A stretch of DNA of 64,000 nt from Oleiphilus messinensis (GCF_002162375.1 NZ_CP021425.1:2105501-2169500); one strand, 5' to 3'. Positions 1 through 11,300 are shown, counted from the stretch's first letter. A program made the numbers and translations. The notes: generated by a model from the sequence alone, not told the origin.

Positions 1-81
1 ATTGATGTAAAACCAGGGGATATTCTCGATGTTGTTATCGAGGAAGCTGATGAGCATGATATGTGGGCTCATCTTGCATAG
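1..81 (+). CDS. rimO: RimO C-terminal fragment (ribosomal protein S12 methylthiotransferase)
   Basis: The window opens inside a gene. The frame from base 1 gives 26 codons and then TAG, ending VKPGDILDVVIEEADEHDMW and a few more residues. This resembles the end of the TRAM domain that closes RimO, the radical-SAM enzyme that methylthiolates an aspartate of ribosomal protein S12; family members end in a similar 'PGD...EADEYDLW' pattern. Only the last 26 residues are present, so the iron-sulfur and SAM sites cannot be checked. Another TRAM-containing MiaB-family enzyme is the main alternative. Confidence 0.7.
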   Translation: MDVKPGDILDVVIEEADEHDMWAHLA

Positions 82-227
82 ATTGACAATTGACGTAATG
101 GAGCGGTTTTGTTGGGTTATCATTCCGGAATCGGAGTGCTTGATCAATGATTCTGCAGCATATGATTAAGGAAAATCGTATTTATTTTGCATTTCCCGAA
201 CTTGGATGAAATGCAACTAGGGATTTT

Positions 228-248
228 TTGAAAAAAGATCTGTATACT
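228..248 (+). promoter_or_regulatory. Possible sigma-70 -10 element upstream of the EF-G gene
   Basis: TATACT at 243-248 is a good -10 match about 40 bases before the EF-G start. The TTGAAA at 228-233 is only 9 bases away, too close to be its -35, so the promoter would rely on the -10 or on a weak -35 further up. The rest of the 204-base gap after rimO shows nothing clear. Confidence 0.35.
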
Positions 249-285
249 ATCGCGCAATTTTAGCCCAGACGTATCGAGTAATGAG

Positions 286-2376
286 ATGACTGATTTAACC
301 AAATACAGAAACATAGGTATATTTGCACACGTTGATGCGGGTAAAACCACAACAACTGAACGGATTTTGAAACTGACCGGTCGTATCCACAAAACCGGTG
401 AGGTACACGATGGCGCTGCGACCACGGATTTCATGGAGCAGGAACAAGAGCGCGGTATCACCATTCAGTCCGCTGCGACGACCTGTTTTTGGGATGATCA
501 CCGCCTGAATATCATCGATACTCCTGGGCACGTTGACTTCACTGTTGAAGTGTATCGTTCTCTGAAAGTACTGGATGGTGGTATCGGTGTGTTCTGTGGT
601 TCCGGTGGTGTTGAGCCTCAGTCTGAAACGAACTGGCGCTATGCTAACGAATCTGAAGTATCTCGTATCATCTTCGTGAACAAACTGGATCGAGTCGGTG
701 CAGACTTCCTGCGCGTTGTAGAGCAGGTTAAAAATGTTCTGGGCGCCAAGCCGCTGGTTATGACCCTGCCAATCGGTCGTGAAGATGAGTTCACGGGTGT
801 TGTTGATCTGCTGTCAAACAAAGCTTACGTTTGGGATGACAGTGGTCTGCCAGAGAACTTTGAAGTAAAAGATATTCCTGCTGACATGGCGGATCAGGTT
901 GCCGAGTACCGTGAACAGTTGATCGAGACTGCGGTTGAGCAAGATGATGATTTGATGATGGCTTACATGGATGGCGAAGAGCCATCCGTTGAAGATATCA
1001 AGCGTTGTATCCGTAAAGGCACCATTGCACTGGACTTCTTCCCGACTTACTGTGGTTCTGCTTTCAAGAACAAAGGTGTTCAGTTGGTTCTGGATGCGGT
1101 TATTGATTACCTGCCAAATCCAACTGAAGTTGAGCCTCAGCCATTGACTGATGAAGAAGGTAACGAAACGGGTGAAGTTGCAACCGTGAGTGCTGACGAG
1201 CCGTTGCGAGCATTGGCGTTCAAGATTATGGACGACCGCTTCGGTGCATTGACCTTTATTCGTGTCTACTCTGGTGTAATGGAAAAAGGCATGACGGTCT
1301 TGAACTCGTTCACTGGCAAGACCGAACGTATCGGTCGTATGGTGGAGATGCATGCGAATGATCGTCAGGAAATCGACCGTGCGCAAGCGGGTGATATTAT
1401 AGCTGTTGTGGGCATGAAGAACGTTCAGACTGGTCACACGCTTTGTGATCCCAAGAAGCCATGTACACTTGAGCCAATGGTCTTCCCGGATCCTGTTATC
1501 TCGATCGCCGTTACCCCGAAAGACAAGGCCGGTTCTGAGAAGATGGGTATTGCACTGGGTAAAATGGTTGCGGAAGATCCATCTTTCTGTGTTGAGTCAG
1601 ACGAGGAGTCCGGCGACACCATCCTGAAAGGAATGGGTGAGCTGCACCTGGATATCAAAGTAGATATCCTGAAGCGTACTTATGGCGTTGAGTTGAATGT
1701 TGGTAAGCCTCAGGTAGCTTACCGTGAAACCATTACTCAAGCGATTGAAGACAGCTACACCCACAAGAAGCAGTCGGGTGGTTCCGGTCAATACGGTAAG
1801 ATCGATTACCGTATCAAGCCCGGTGAGCCAGGTTCCGGTTTCGCATTCGCCTCAACCGTGGTTGGTGGTAACGTACCTAAAGAATACTTCCCAGCGATTG
1901 AGAAGGGCTTTAGCGTGATGATGGAAGAAGGCCCTCTGGCTGGATTCCCGGTATTGGACGTGGAAGTTGAGCTGTTCGACGGTGGATTCCACGCGGTTGA
2001 CTCCTCTGCGATCGCGTTTGAGATCGCAGCGAAGGGTGCATTCCGTCAGTCCATGCCGAAAGCAGGTCCACAGTTGATCGAACCGATCATGAAAGTGGAT
2101 GTATTCACGCCTGAAGATCACGTGGGTGATGTGATTGGTGACTTGAACCGTCGTCGTGGCATGATCAAGAGCCAGGAAGCGGCATCTACAGGTGTTCGTA
2201 TCAAGGCAGATGTACCGTTGGCAGAAATGTTCGGGTATATCGGTCACCTGCGTACGATGACTTCAGGTCGTGGTCAGTTCTCTATGGAGTTCTCTCACTA
2301 CCTGCCATGTCCAAACCAGGTTGCTGAAGAAGTGATTGCAGAAGAAAAAGCGAAGCAAGCCGCTGCTAAAAAGTAA
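286..2376 (+). CDS. fusA: Elongation factor G, second (stand-alone) paralogue type
   Basis: Translational GTPase of 696 residues that drives ribosomal translocation and, with RRF, recycling. The G domain carries the P-loop AHVDAGKT near residue 15, switch I ending in [12 protein letters not shown] and NKLD, followed by domains II-V. It is not embedded in an rpsL-rpsG-tuf operon. Its wording ([20 protein letters not shown] at the start, [20 protein letters not shown] in the G domain) matches the second EF-G found beside the str-operon copy in Vibrio and other gammaproteobacteria, often named fusA2 or fusB. The ATG at 286 is used; an ATG at 281 is out of frame. The Shine-Dalgarno is weak. A strong terminator follows, so the gene is probably monocistronic. 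Confidence 0.93.
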   Translation: MTDLTKYRNIGIFAHVDAGKTTTTERILKLTGRIHKTGEVHDGAATTDFMEQEQERGITIQSAATTCFWDDHRLNIIDTPGHVDFTVEVYRSLKVLDGGIGVFCGSGGVEPQSETNWRYANESEVSRIIFVNKLDRVGADFLRVVEQVKNVLGAKPLVMTLPIGREDEFTGVVDLLSNKAYVWDDSGLPENFEVKDIPADMADQVAEYREQLIETAVEQDDDLMMAYMDGEEPSVEDIKRCIRKGTIALDFFPTYCGSAFKNKGVQLVLDAVIDYLPNPTEVEPQPLTDEEGNETGEVATVSADEPLRALAFKIMDDRFGALTFIRVYSGVMEKGMTVLNSFTGKTERIGRMVEMHANDRQEIDRAQAGDIIAVVGMKNVQTGHTLCDPKKPCTLEPMVFPDPVISIAVTPKDKAGSEKMGIALGKMVAEDPSFCVESDEESGDTILKGMGELHLDIKVDILKRTYGVELNVGKPQVAYRETITQAIEDSYTHKKQSGGSGQYGKIDYRIKPGEPGSGFAFASTVVGGNVPKEYFPAIEKGFSVMMEEGPLAGFPVLDVEVELFDGGFHAVDSSAIAFEIAAKGAFRQSMPKAGPQLIEPIMKVDVFTPEDHVGDVIGDLNRRRGMIKSQEAASTGVRIKADVPLAEMFGYIGHLRTMTSGRGQFSMEFSHYLPCPNQVAEEVIAEEKAKQAAAKK

Positions 2377-2415
2377 CTGCTACACTGTAGTGCTTTGAAG
2401 TAAAGTGCTTTGCAT

Positions 2416-2450
2416 AAAACCCGGATGCTGGTTGGTGTCCGGGTTTTTTT
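2416..2450 (+). terminator. Rho-independent terminator of the EF-G gene
   Basis: AACCCGGA pairs with TCCGGGTT across a 12-base loop, followed directly by a T tract, about 40 bases after the EF-G stop. Confidence 0.85.
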
Positions 2451-2612
2451 ATGTCTGTAAATCGCTCGATTTAAGTCGCTGAACCTGGTGTTGGGGGCAG
2501 AATAGTGTGTTAAGTAGTGAGCGGCGGGTAGTGATTGGGCAGTTATCTGTGGTTAGACGGGTGGTCAGTTTCAGAGGGGGCGTAATTGCCGTCAGTTTTT
2601 TGGAGTGTGTGA
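2451..2612. other. Spacer between two facing terminators, no gene seen
   Basis: This is the middle of the 309-base gap between the convergent EF-G and gatB genes. No open frame resembles a known protein, and no RNA gene or repeat was recognised. Confidence 0.5.
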
Positions 2613-2651
2613 GAAAAAGCCTCTAATAGTAAATATACTTTTTAGAGGCTT
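2613..2651 (-). terminator. Terminator of the gatCAB operon
   Basis: AAGCCTCTAA (2617-2626) and TTAGAGGCTT (2642-2651) form a 10-bp stem. On the minus strand the stem runs into a T-rich tail (TTTTTC), 35 bases after the gatB stop. Confidence 0.8.
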
Positions 2652-2685
2652 GATGTGTGATTGAAAGCGGTGAAGTTGCGGAGGG

Positions 2686-4134
2686 TTAGTCCGCTAGTTT
2701 TTTTGCCAGAATTTCGTTGAACAGTTTTGGGTTGCCTTGGCCCTTGGAAGCCTTCATCAAGGGGCCCATAAAGCCGCCCATTAGTTTTTTGCGTTTTTTC
2801 TCATCGGCAGCTTTGTATTGCGCTATTTGATCTGCCATGGTGGCTAAAACCTCATCCACTATTTTTTCCAAGGCGCCGGTATCGGATACTTGTTTCAAGC
2901 CTTTGGCTTCAATTAATGCATCCACATCCGGGTTTTCGCCGTTCCAGAGGCCTTCAAAGACTTTCTTTGCACCGGCAGACGAGAGTGTGTTGTCTTTAAT
3001 TCGCTGTACCAAAGCCCCAAGTTGTGGGGCACTGATCTTGCTCTCGGTGATGGTGAGGTCTTCGCTGTTCAGGCGTGCCGACAATTCTCCCATTATCCAG
3101 TTTGCTGCAAGTTTGGCATCCTTCCCGTGTTCGGCGGTTGTTTCGAAAAATGCAGACAGGTCTGCGTTTGCGCTTAAAATGCCTGCGTCATAGCTGGAGA
3201 GCTCATATTGTTCAATAAAGCGAGCCTGTCTTGTATCGGGCAGTTCAGGAAGATCCTGCTTGATTGTCGCAATGTAATCATCGTCAAATTCGACTGGCAG
3301 CAAGTCGGGGCAGGGGAAGTAGCGGTAATCATTCGCTTCTTCTTTGCTGCGCATCGATTTTGATTCATGTTTATCGCCGTCGTACAGTCGGGTCTCCTGA
3401 GTGATGCTGCCGCCATCTTCCAGGATGTCAATCTGGCGCTCAACTTCGAGCTTGATTGCACGTTCCATAAACCGGAATGAGTTCAGGTTCTTGGTTTCGG
3501 TACGCGTACCCAGTTTGTCTTCGCCTTTTGGGCGAATGGAAATGTTCACATCGAAACGCATTGAGCCTTGAGCCATCTCGCCATCACAAATTCCGAGTGA
3601 GGTAACGATGCCGTGCAGCTTGCGAGCGAATGCAACTGCTTCAGCGGCATTCCGCATATCGGGTTCGGTTACGACTTCTATGAGCGGGGTGCCTGCCCGG
3701 TTCAAATCGATTCCGGACATGCCGTGAAAATCTTCATGTAGTGATTTGCCGGCATCTTCTTCGAGGTGCGCATGATGAATGCGAACCGTTTTACGCGTGC
3801 CGTCTTCCAGTTCGATTTCAACATGACCTGCACCCACTATCGGGCGCTCCAGCTGAGTCGTTTGATAACCTTTTGGTAAGTCGGGGTAGAAGTAGTTTTT
3901 GCGTTCGAATACAGAGCGTTTGTTAATTTCTGCATCAATCGCAAGTCCGAACATAATTGCATAGCGAAATGCTTGCTCGTTAGGGACTGGCAGCATGCCC
4001 GGCATGGCCAGGTCTACAGCGGATGCCTGCGTGTTTGGTGCATTTCCAAATGCAGTGCTTGAGCCCGAGAATATTTTAGATTGGGTGGCCAGTTGGACGT
4101 GAACTTCCAGACCGATCACGGTTTCCCATTGCAT
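2686..4134 (-). CDS. gatB: Asp-tRNA(Asn)/Glu-tRNA(Gln) amidotransferase subunit B
   Basis: GatB binds misacylated Glu-tRNA(Gln) or Asp-tRNA(Asn), phosphorylates the side-chain carboxylate with ATP and receives ammonia channelled from GatA. The 482-residue protein opens with [13 protein letters not shown], has the cradle-domain motif [10 protein letters not shown] and RFDVNIS, and closes with the helical YqeY-like tail ([19 protein letters not shown]) that grips tRNA. Length is normal. It is the last gene of gatC-gatA-gatB, 142 bases after gatA, and is followed by a terminator. Which of the two tRNAs is the substrate cannot be decided from this locus. Confidence 0.97.
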   Translation of the reverse strand: MQWETVIGLEVHVQLATQSKIFSGSSTAFGNAPNTQASAVDLAMPGMLPVPNEQAFRYAIMFGLAIDAEINKRSVFERKNYFYPDLPKGYQTTQLERPIVGAGHVEIELEDGTRKTVRIHHAHLEEDAGKSLHEDFHGMSGIDLNRAGTPLIEVVTEPDMRNAAEAVAFARKLHGIVTSLGICDGEMAQGSMRFDVNISIRPKGEDKLGTRTETKNLNSFRFMERAIKLEVERQIDILEDGGSITQETRLYDGDKHESKSMRSKEEANDYRYFPCPDLLPVEFDDDYIATIKQDLPELPDTRQARFIEQYELSSYDAGILSANADLSAFFETTAEHGKDAKLAANWIMGELSARLNSEDLTITESKISAPQLGALVQRIKDNTLSSAGAKKVFEGLWNGENPDVDALIEAKGLKQVSDTGALEKIVDEVLATMADQIAQYKAADEKKRKKLMGGFMGPLMKASKGQGNPKLFNEILAKKLAD

Positions 4135-4209
4135 CTTGTTAGCCTCTTGTTCGCATTATTCAGATCTGTTCTGCCTGAATATTTTAATCATATGGGGCAA
4201 AATTTAATG

Positions 4210-4253
4210 GCCTGGCTATGCCAGGCTTGCCCTGTATATCCCGTTGCTACGGG
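4210..4253 (-). repeat. Two small tandem hairpins in the gatA-gatB spacer
   Basis: GCCTGGC (4210-4216) and GCCAGGC (4220-4226) form a 7-bp stem with a 3-base loop. CCCGT (4240-4244) pairs with ACGGG (4249-4253). Neither has a T tract on the minus strand, so they look like intercistronic mRNA structures rather than a terminator. Function is inferred only. Confidence 0.4.
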
Positions 4254-4276
4254 TTAAATCAGGTTATCCATCACGA

Positions 4277-5728
4277 TCAGATGTTCGCTGGAGTTCGTGT
4301 GTGCCAATCCGTCGCATTTTGAAATTGATGGGCAGCATTCAGAATCCGTGCTTCGCTGAAATAATTTCCAATCAATTGCAGTCCAACGGGAAGTCCGTTT
4401 ACTTCACCGGCCGGGATTGAAATTGCGGGTAGCCCTGCCAGATTTGTCGAGATCGTGAAAATATCCTCAAGATACATTTGTACTGGATCATCGGTTTTTG
4501 AACCTGAGGCGAAGGCCGGGGTCGGTGTGGTGGGTCCAGCGATCAAGTCCACATCATTAAATGCGGCAACAAAATCATTTTTGATCAGTCGTCTGACCTG
4601 TTGCGCTTTGCGGTAATACGCATCGTAATAGCCTGCCGATAACGCGTAGGTGCCAATCATGATTCGGCGTTTAACCTCGTCGCCAAAGCCTTCTGAGCGG
4701 CTGCGTGTGTATAGATCTTCGAGGTCTTCAGGGTGTTCACAGCGATAGCCATAACGAACACCATCGAAGCGAGACAGGTTCGCGGAACACTCCGCGGGGG
4801 CGATGACGTAGTAGGCAGGCACTGAAAGGTGTGTGTGGGGTAGGCTGACTTCCTTGATTTTAGCGCCCAGTTTTTCCAGTTCTTTTACTGCCGCTTCAAT
4901 TTGAGCTTTCATTTTCGGGTTGAGGTCATCCCTGAAAAATTCTTTGGGCAGGCCGATTCGTAGTCCCTCAAGGTTGTCATTCAGTGTGCCGGTGTAATCT
5001 GGGACATTTTGATCTATGCTGGTTGAATCGAGCGGATCGTAGCCCGCCATGATATTCAGCATCATGGCCGCATCTTCGGCCGTGCGAGCCATAGGTCCAC
5101 CTTGATCCAGACTCGAGGCAAATGCGATCATGCCGAGTCTCGATACCCGTCCGTAGGTTGGTTTCAAGCCGGTTACACCACACAGCGCGGCGGGTTGTCG
5201 AATGGAGCCGCCGGTATCTGTTGCTGTCGCGGCAGGGATCAGGCGTGCAGCAAGCGCAGCCGCGGAGCCTCCGGAAGAGCCTCCCGGAACAAGATTCTCG
5301 CCCCAGGGGTTGATAACCTTGCCAAAAAAACTGGACTCATTGGAAGAGCCCATCGCAAATTCATCCATATTAGTCTTGCCAATACAGACTGCTCCCGCTT
5401 CCTTGAATTTTCGAGTTACAGTTGCGTCGTAAGGTGGCACGAAGTTCGCCAGCATTTTTGAGGCACAGGTGGTCGCGACCCCTTCCGTGCAAAAAATATC
5501 TTTGTGGGCGAAGGGAATGCCGGTCCAGGGGGCGGCGTCACCTTTGGCGCGGCGAGCGTCTGCTGCAGTTGCCTCAGCAAGTGCGGATTCTTCGCAAACC
5601 GTAATGAACGCATTATATTTGCTGTCCAGAGTTTGGATTCGATCCAGAAAATAACGGGTTAGTTCCACGCTGGAATAGTTACCAGCATTCAGGCCTTGGG
5701 CCAATTCTGATACGGTTTTGTTGTACAT
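4277..5728 (-). CDS. gatA: Asp-tRNA(Asn)/Glu-tRNA(Gln) amidotransferase subunit A
   Basis: Amidase-signature subunit of 483 residues that hydrolyses glutamine and passes ammonia to GatB. The Ser-cisSer-Lys triad is visible: Lys in AHKDIF near residue 76, the cis-serine in [10 protein letters not shown] near 150, and the nucleophile in [11 protein letters not shown] near 175. The full amidase domain is present and the length is normal. It lies 165 bases after gatC and 142 bases before gatB on the minus strand. A free-standing amidase is excluded by the gatC-gatA-gatB context. Confidence 0.97.
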   Translation of the reverse strand: MYNKTVSELAQGLNAGNYSSVELTRYFLDRIQTLDSKYNAFITVCEESALAEATAADARRAKGDAAPWTGIPFAHKDIFCTEGVATTCASKMLANFVPPYDATVTRKFKEAGAVCIGKTNMDEFAMGSSNESSFFGKVINPWGENLVPGGSSGGSAAALAARLIPAATATDTGGSIRQPAALCGVTGLKPTYGRVSRLGMIAFASSLDQGGPMARTAEDAAMMLNIMAGYDPLDSTSIDQNVPDYTGTLNDNLEGLRIGLPKEFFRDDLNPKMKAQIEAAVKELEKLGAKIKEVSLPHTHLSVPAYYVIAPAECSANLSRFDGVRYGYRCEHPEDLEDLYTRSRSEGFGDEVKRRIMIGTYALSAGYYDAYYRKAQQVRRLIKNDFVAAFNDVDLIAGPTTPTPAFASGSKTDDPVQMYLEDIFTISTNLAGLPAISIPAGEVNGLPVGLQLIGNYFSEARILNAAHQFQNATDWHTRTPANI

Positions 5729-5893
5729 AATTCAGGAATTCTTTACAGGAGTTTTAGCTATTGTTCGGTTGCCGGGGTCCCGCTGCAGATTTTTCGAGGC
5801 CAGGCATGGCGTTTTAGTGGATAGCCTCTAGCTCAAGCAATACAGGTTCAACTATCAACCAAACTTAATTGGTAACAATCAGGCTCAATTGGT

Positions 5894-6181
5894 TCATTCG
5901 ATTACTTTGGGCACCAAATACAATCCGTCTTCAGAGGCGGGAGCGATAGCCTGAAATGATGCACGATTATCTGATTCGGTTACCACATCAGCGCGAAGCT
6001 TTTGAGTTGCGTCAGTCGGATGTGCCATTGGCTCGATGTTCTGGGTATCGACTGCCTGTAGTTGATCAATAAAACCCAGAATATTGGATAGCTCTTGGGT
6101 GGTTTGTTCGATGACGACGCCAGAAACCTTCAATTTGGCCAGGCGGGCGATTTTCTCAACGTCTTCGCGTTCTATAGACAC
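5894..6181 (-). CDS. gatC: Asp-tRNA(Asn)/Glu-tRNA(Gln) amidotransferase subunit C
   Basis: Small subunit that wraps around and stabilises the GatA-GatB interface. I start it at the GTG at 6181: the product then begins [20 protein letters not shown], the usual GatC opening, has 95 residues as expected, and AGGGGAG sits just upstream. The frame stays open further to 6238, but that extension has no family counterpart and would eat into the divergent promoter region. First gene of gatC-gatA-gatB, divergent from mreB. Confidence 0.93.
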   Translation of the reverse strand: MSIEREDVEKIARLAKLKVSGVVIEQTTQELSNILGFIDQLQAVDTQNIEPMAHPTDATQKLRADVVTESDNRASFQAIAPASEDGLYLVPKVIE

Positions 6182-7428
<1,247 letters not shown>

Positions 7429-7461
7429 ACTGCCACTTGACCGTTTCGCTTCATACTGTTT

Positions 7462-7488
7462 CAGCCAGGTCGTGTACTGCCCTGGCTG
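7462..7488 (+). repeat. Inverted repeat in the mreB-mreC spacer
   Basis: CAGCCAGG (7462-7469) and CCTGGCTG (7481-7488) form an 8-bp GC-rich stem with an 11-base loop. No T tract follows. It lies in a spacer of over 200 bases inside what is usually a compact operon, so it may be an RNA processing or attenuation structure that lowers mreCD relative to mreB. Inference only. Confidence 0.45.
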
Positions 7489-7665
7489 CTGTGCAAACGC
7501 ATTGACTTCAAGATTTTCGAGAACTCATCATACGGTTCATCTTAATCGTGTGAGCGTGGTGTTAAATCGGGGCAGGACAACCGGAGCGAATCTGGCAGGG
7601 TCGGTGAAAGAATAGCTGCGATTCGTAGAATAAGAAACGAGGGTGCCCCCATTAAAACAATCTTT

Positions 7666-8529
7666 GTGCAAGGGCCCTACCTAGGTTACAGGCTGCTGAT
7701 GGCGGTAATCCTGTCGGTAACCTTGATGGTGCTCGATTACCGCTTCGAGCGGGTTGATGGTTTTCGTCAAATGTTAAGCTCGATCCTTACCCCAATCCAA
7801 TGGCTTAGTGATTTGCCTCAGTCGATGATGAGCTGGGGTGGCACCTCGCTCAAAACCCGGGAACAACTACTGGATGAGAATGATGCGTTACAAGTACAGA
7901 TTGCTGTCTTGGAGCGTAAAGTACAAAAGTTGGTTGCGCTTGCAGTGGAAAATAATCGCCTCAGAGAATTGCTCAATGCGTCGTCCCAAATTGATGATTC
8001 GGTGATTGTCGCGGAACTCATTGGTATCAATCCGGATCCGTTTGTGCACCAGGTTATGCTCAATAAAGGCAATTCCGATGGTGTCCAGGTTGGTCAAGCG
8101 GTATTGGACTCAAATGGGCTTATGGGGCAAGTCATCGAAGTGAGTGAATTGACCAGTCGAGTGCTATTGATTTCTGACACGGCTCACGCTGTCCCTGTAC
8201 AAGCGAGTCGAAACGGTGTCAGGGCCATTGCTGTGGGTAAGGGATCCATCGGTGAGCTTGAGCTGGCAAACGTGCCGGATACTGCAGATATCCGGGAAGG
8301 GGATTTGTTAATCAGTTCCGGTTTGGGGGGGCGATTTCCTGCTGGTTATCCCGTCGCGGAAGTCGCGTCTGTGAGGCATGACCCCGGTCAGCCATTTGCG
8401 TCGGTTTTAGTCAGACCCAGTGCCAAGCTCAATCAAAGCCGGTTGGTTTTAATTGTGTTTAAAGGAAAAGAGCGCAGTAGTTTTCAGAAAATCGATTCCG
8501 AGCTTGAGTCATCCGGAGAGGAACGCTAA
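7666..8529 (+). CDS. mreC: Cell-shape protein MreC
   Basis: Bitopic inner-membrane protein that links MreB to periplasmic PBP2. There is a membrane segment near residues 9-23 (YRLLMAVILSVTLMVLDYRF), a coiled coil at about 60-105 (ENDALQVQIAVLERKVQKLV) and the periplasmic beta-barrel domain (GQVIEVSELTSRVLLISDTA). Length is 287 residues from GTG 7666. That start has no Shine-Dalgarno at the right distance, whereas GAGGGTG at 7639-7645 sits ideally for an in-frame ATT at 7651, giving (M)KTIFVQGPYLGYRL. A GTG at 7643 is one base out of frame across a run of five Cs. The N terminus is therefore uncertain by up to 8 residues. The stop overlaps the mreD start by one base. Confidence 0.92.
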   Translation: MQGPYLGYRLLMAVILSVTLMVLDYRFERVDGFRQMLSSILTPIQWLSDLPQSMMSWGGTSLKTREQLLDENDALQVQIAVLERKVQKLVALAVENNRLRELLNASSQIDDSVIVAELIGINPDPFVHQVMLNKGNSDGVQVGQAVLDSNGLMGQVIEVSELTSRVLLISDTAHAVPVQASRNGVRAIAVGKGSIGELELANVPDTADIREGDLLISSGLGGRFPAGYPVAEVASVRHDPGQPFASVLVRPSAKLNQSRLVLIVFKGKERSSFQKIDSELESSGEER

Positions 8530-9002
8530 TGGCACGAATCAGTCTGTTTGCTTTTTTGCTCAGCTTTTTGGGCGCATTTGTATTGAGTCTTGTGTATATA
8601 CCGCCCGCTTTCCAATTTTGGCGACCAGACTGGACGGCGATGGTATTATTTTTCTGGGTTGTTACGGCTCCACATCGTGTGGGGGTCTTGACTGCTTGGT
8701 CAGTCGGATTAATCCAGGACATATTGGAGGGTGCAATTTTAGGGATGAACGCACTGGCTTTTGCTGTGATCGCGTATTTACTGATTTCACTGTATCAACG
8801 TTTCAAAGTATTCCCATTCATTCAACAGAGCTTCATGGTATTTTTGATCATTGGCATAAATTTGATGATCTGCCATTTTGTGAAAAGTCTGACAGGCATT
8901 TCGGCGAGTGGCTTGATATATCTGTACCCTGCAATCTCCAGTGCCGCGCTGTGGCCCTTCTTTCTTATTATCATGGAGAAGCTGAATCAAAAATTGCCAT
9001 AA
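8529..9002 (+). CDS. mreD: Cell-shape inner-membrane protein MreD
   Basis: Multi-spanning partner of MreC, 157 residues, almost wholly hydrophobic with five or so membrane segments. Motifs GLIQDILEGAILGMNALAF near residues 62-80 and the C-terminal WPFFLIIMEKLNQ are typical. The ATG overlaps the last base of the mreC stop, with GGAGAGGAA just upstream, indicating translational coupling. Confidence 0.93.
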   Translation: MARISLFAFLLSFLGAFVLSLVYIPPAFQFWRPDWTAMVLFFWVVTAPHRVGVLTAWSVGLIQDILEGAILGMNALAFAVIAYLLISLYQRFKVFPFIQQSFMVFLIIGINLMICHFVKSLTGISASGLIYLYPAISSAALWPFFLIIMEKLNQKLP

Positions 9003-9043
9003 GGGCACAACCTTAACTTTTCTTCATAGAACAGGGTATTAAT

Positions 9044-9673
9044 GTGCAGGATTCTTCATCTAATGATTTGCCCGGACTGACTTTGGTTCTGGCTTCCCAG
9101 TCCCCGAGACGCTCCGAATTACTTCGCCAAATTGGCGTCGAATTCAAGTGTTATCCTGTTGATATCGACGAATCTCCACACCCCGAAGAGTCTGCATCTG
9201 ATCTCGTTTTGCGTCTGGCAGTTGAAAAAGCGCAGGCAGCCCATCAGCGCTACCCGCGAGTTCCAAATCATTTATTCCTTGGTGCGGATACGATTGGTCT
9301 GCTAGATGATAAGGTGTTGGCGAAACCCCGCAATTTTTATGATTTTGCGTCAATGTTGCGCAAAATGTCTGGTCGAACCCATCAAGTGCTTTCTGCCGTT
9401 GCTTTGGTCGGGGACGGTTTTCAGGAAACCATCCTTGATCGGTCCGATGTGACCTTCAGAACCATCCGTGAGTGCGAAATTGAACAATATTGGCACAGTG
9501 GAGAGCCCCAGGACAAAGCAGGTGGCTACGGCATCCAAGGCCTCGGGGCAATATTCGTCGAAAAGATAATTGGTAGCTATTCTGGTATTGTAGGCTTGCC
9601 TTTGCAATCCACTGCAGAACTACTCCGTATGGCGGGTATACAAGTTTGGAATCGCGTCGAGGGCAAAGCTTGA
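9044..9673 (+). CDS. maf: Maf-family nucleoside triphosphate pyrophosphatase (YhdE type)
   Basis: Hydrolyses non-canonical or modified nucleotides; YhdE-type members prefer dTTP/UTP and affect septation. Signature LASQSPRRSELLRQIG lies at residues 17-32, the catalytic-site GADTIG near 86, and GEPQDKAGGYGIQGLGA near 155-171. Length is 209 residues from a GTG start at 9044 with AGGG upstream; an ATG at 9042 is out of frame. The position between mreD and rng is the same as yhdE in Escherichia coli, supporting this subtype over YceF. Confidence 0.93.
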   Translation: MQDSSSNDLPGLTLVLASQSPRRSELLRQIGVEFKCYPVDIDESPHPEESASDLVLRLAVEKAQAAHQRYPRVPNHLFLGADTIGLLDDKVLAKPRNFYDFASMLRKMSGRTHQVLSAVALVGDGFQETILDRSDVTFRTIRECEIEQYWHSGEPQDKAGGYGIQGLGAIFVEKIIGSYSGIVGLPLQSTAELLRMAGIQVWNRVEGKA

Positions 9674-9766
9674 CCTTGATCTATTAAAACTGCCTTGAAT
9701 CGCAAGCGTGGTTCAAGAGTGGGCTAAATCAATCTGAAAAAGAATTAAAACAAGTAGTGAATAAGC

Positions 9767-11251
9767 ATGAGTGAAGAGATACTGATTAATGTGACGCCGG
9801 TTGAGACTCGGGTCGCGCTTATCGAAAATGGTATGCTGCAAGAGGTTTATATTGAACGATCCGGAAGCCGTGGTATCGTTGGAAATATTTACAAAGGGAA
9901 AGTGGTTCGAGTGCTTCCCGGGATGGAGGCAGCATTTGTCGATATTGGTTTGGAAAAAGCCGCCTTCATTCATGCTTCTGATGTCGATATTACGCCTTTA
10001 AATCTTGCTCAGGAGGCCACCTCAGACCGCACAGTGCCCGATATTGCTTCTCTGCTGTATGAAGGTCAGTCACTTACCGTTCAAGTCACTAAAGACCCAA
10101 TTGGCTCGAAAGGGGCGCGTTTAACGACGCAGATATCCATACCATCCCGGTTTCTGGTGTATATGCCGAATAACGAGCATATCGGCATTTCGCAGAAAAT
10201 CGAGGATGAAGAGTCCAGAGAGCGGCTTAAAGCGCTAGTGGAAGAGTGTCAGGCTGAAATCGGCGAAAGTGCTTCCGGAGGTTATATCATCCGCACTGCC
10301 GCCGAAGGGGTCAGTAAAGACGAGGCGATGGCTGATATTACCTATCTACAACGTCTCTGGCGCTCAATAGAAGAAAAAATCAGAACGGTTAAAGCGCCCT
10401 CCGTTATTTATCAGGATTTACCGCTTTACATTCGCACGTTGCGTGATTTGGTGCGACCACCGACCGAGAAAATTAAAATTGATTCGAAAGAGAGCTATGT
10501 TAATGCCTGCGGCTTTGCGGACAACTACGTGCCGAATGTAGAGGAGCGTCTCGAATATTATCCTGGTGAGCGTCCCATTTTTGATTTGTACTCGGTCGAG
10601 GACGAGATTCAGCGAGCATTGAGTCGTAAAGTGCAGCTCAAATCCGGAGGTTATCTGATTATTGATCAGACCGAGGCAATGACTACAATTGATGTTAACA
10701 CCGGGGGATTTGTTGGCCATCGGAATCTGGAAGAAACCATTTTCAAAACCAACCTAGAGGCGGCGCGGGCGATCAGTCGTCAGTTACGTTTGCGCAATCT
10801 TGGTGGCATTATTATCATCGACTTCATTGATATGGCGGATACTGAGCATCAGAGACATGTTATTCGAATGCTAGAAAAAATGCTCGAGAGAGATCACGCG
10901 AAGACGAAAATTTCATGCGTGTCGGAACTTGGTTTGGTGGAAATGACACGAAAAAGGACGACAGAGAGCTTGGGACAAGTGTTGTGTCAGCCCTGTCCAT
11001 TGTGTGATGGTCGCGGTTTTTTGAAAACCCCCGAAACAATTTGTTATGAGATTTTTCGTGAGATTTTGAGGGTTAATCGAGCCTATGAGGCCAATAATTA
11101 CCTCGTCATGGCCTCGCAGAGTGTTATTGATCGTCTGCTGGATGAGGAGTCAGACAATGTGGCCGATCTTGAGACGTTTATTGATAAAAACATAAAGTTT
11201 CAGGTTGAAGTAATGTACAGTCAGGAACAGTATGATGTTGTGTTACTTTGA
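9767..11251 (+). CDS. rng: Ribonuclease G
   Basis: Endoribonuclease of the RNase E/G family that matures 16S rRNA 5' ends and turns over some mRNAs. At 494 residues it is the short form without the RNase E scaffold tail. An S1 domain is at about residues 38-125 (GNIYKGKVVRVLPGMEAAFV). The metal-binding catalytic aspartates are in TIDVNTGGFVGHRN and IIIIDFIDM, and the zinc-link motif CQPCPLCDGRGF near 405. The ATG at 9767 matches the family start (MSEEILINVTPVETRVALIE). It follows maf by 93 bases in the conserved mre-maf-rng-yhdP order. Confidence 0.96.
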   Translation: MSEEILINVTPVETRVALIENGMLQEVYIERSGSRGIVGNIYKGKVVRVLPGMEAAFVDIGLEKAAFIHASDVDITPLNLAQEATSDRTVPDIASLLYEGQSLTVQVTKDPIGSKGARLTTQISIPSRFLVYMPNNEHIGISQKIEDEESRERLKALVEECQAEIGESASGGYIIRTAAEGVSKDEAMADITYLQRLWRSIEEKIRTVKAPSVIYQDLPLYIRTLRDLVRPPTEKIKIDSKESYVNACGFADNYVPNVEERLEYYPGERPIFDLYSVEDEIQRALSRKVQLKSGGYLIIDQTEAMTTIDVNTGGFVGHRNLEETIFKTNLEAARAISRQLRLRNLGGIIIIDFIDMADTEHQRHVIRMLEKMLERDHAKTKISCVSELGLVEMTRKRTTESLGQVLCQPCPLCDGRGFLKTPETICYEIFREILRVNRAYEANNYLVMASQSVIDRLLDEESDNVADLETFIDKNIKFQVEVMYSQEQYDVVLL

Positions 11252-11300
11252 ATGCCGACGTGTGATTTAATCGCACAGATTGGCGAAATAGTGATTTCTG

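Noticed and set aside
228-248. TTGAAA / TATACT as a full -35/-10 pair before EF-G
   Set aside because: Only 9 bases separate the two boxes; kept as a -10 element only.
814-1437. Long minus-strand open frame (207 codons) inside the EF-G gene
   Set aside because: A shadow of the strongly conserved EF-G reading frame; the translation has no family resemblance.
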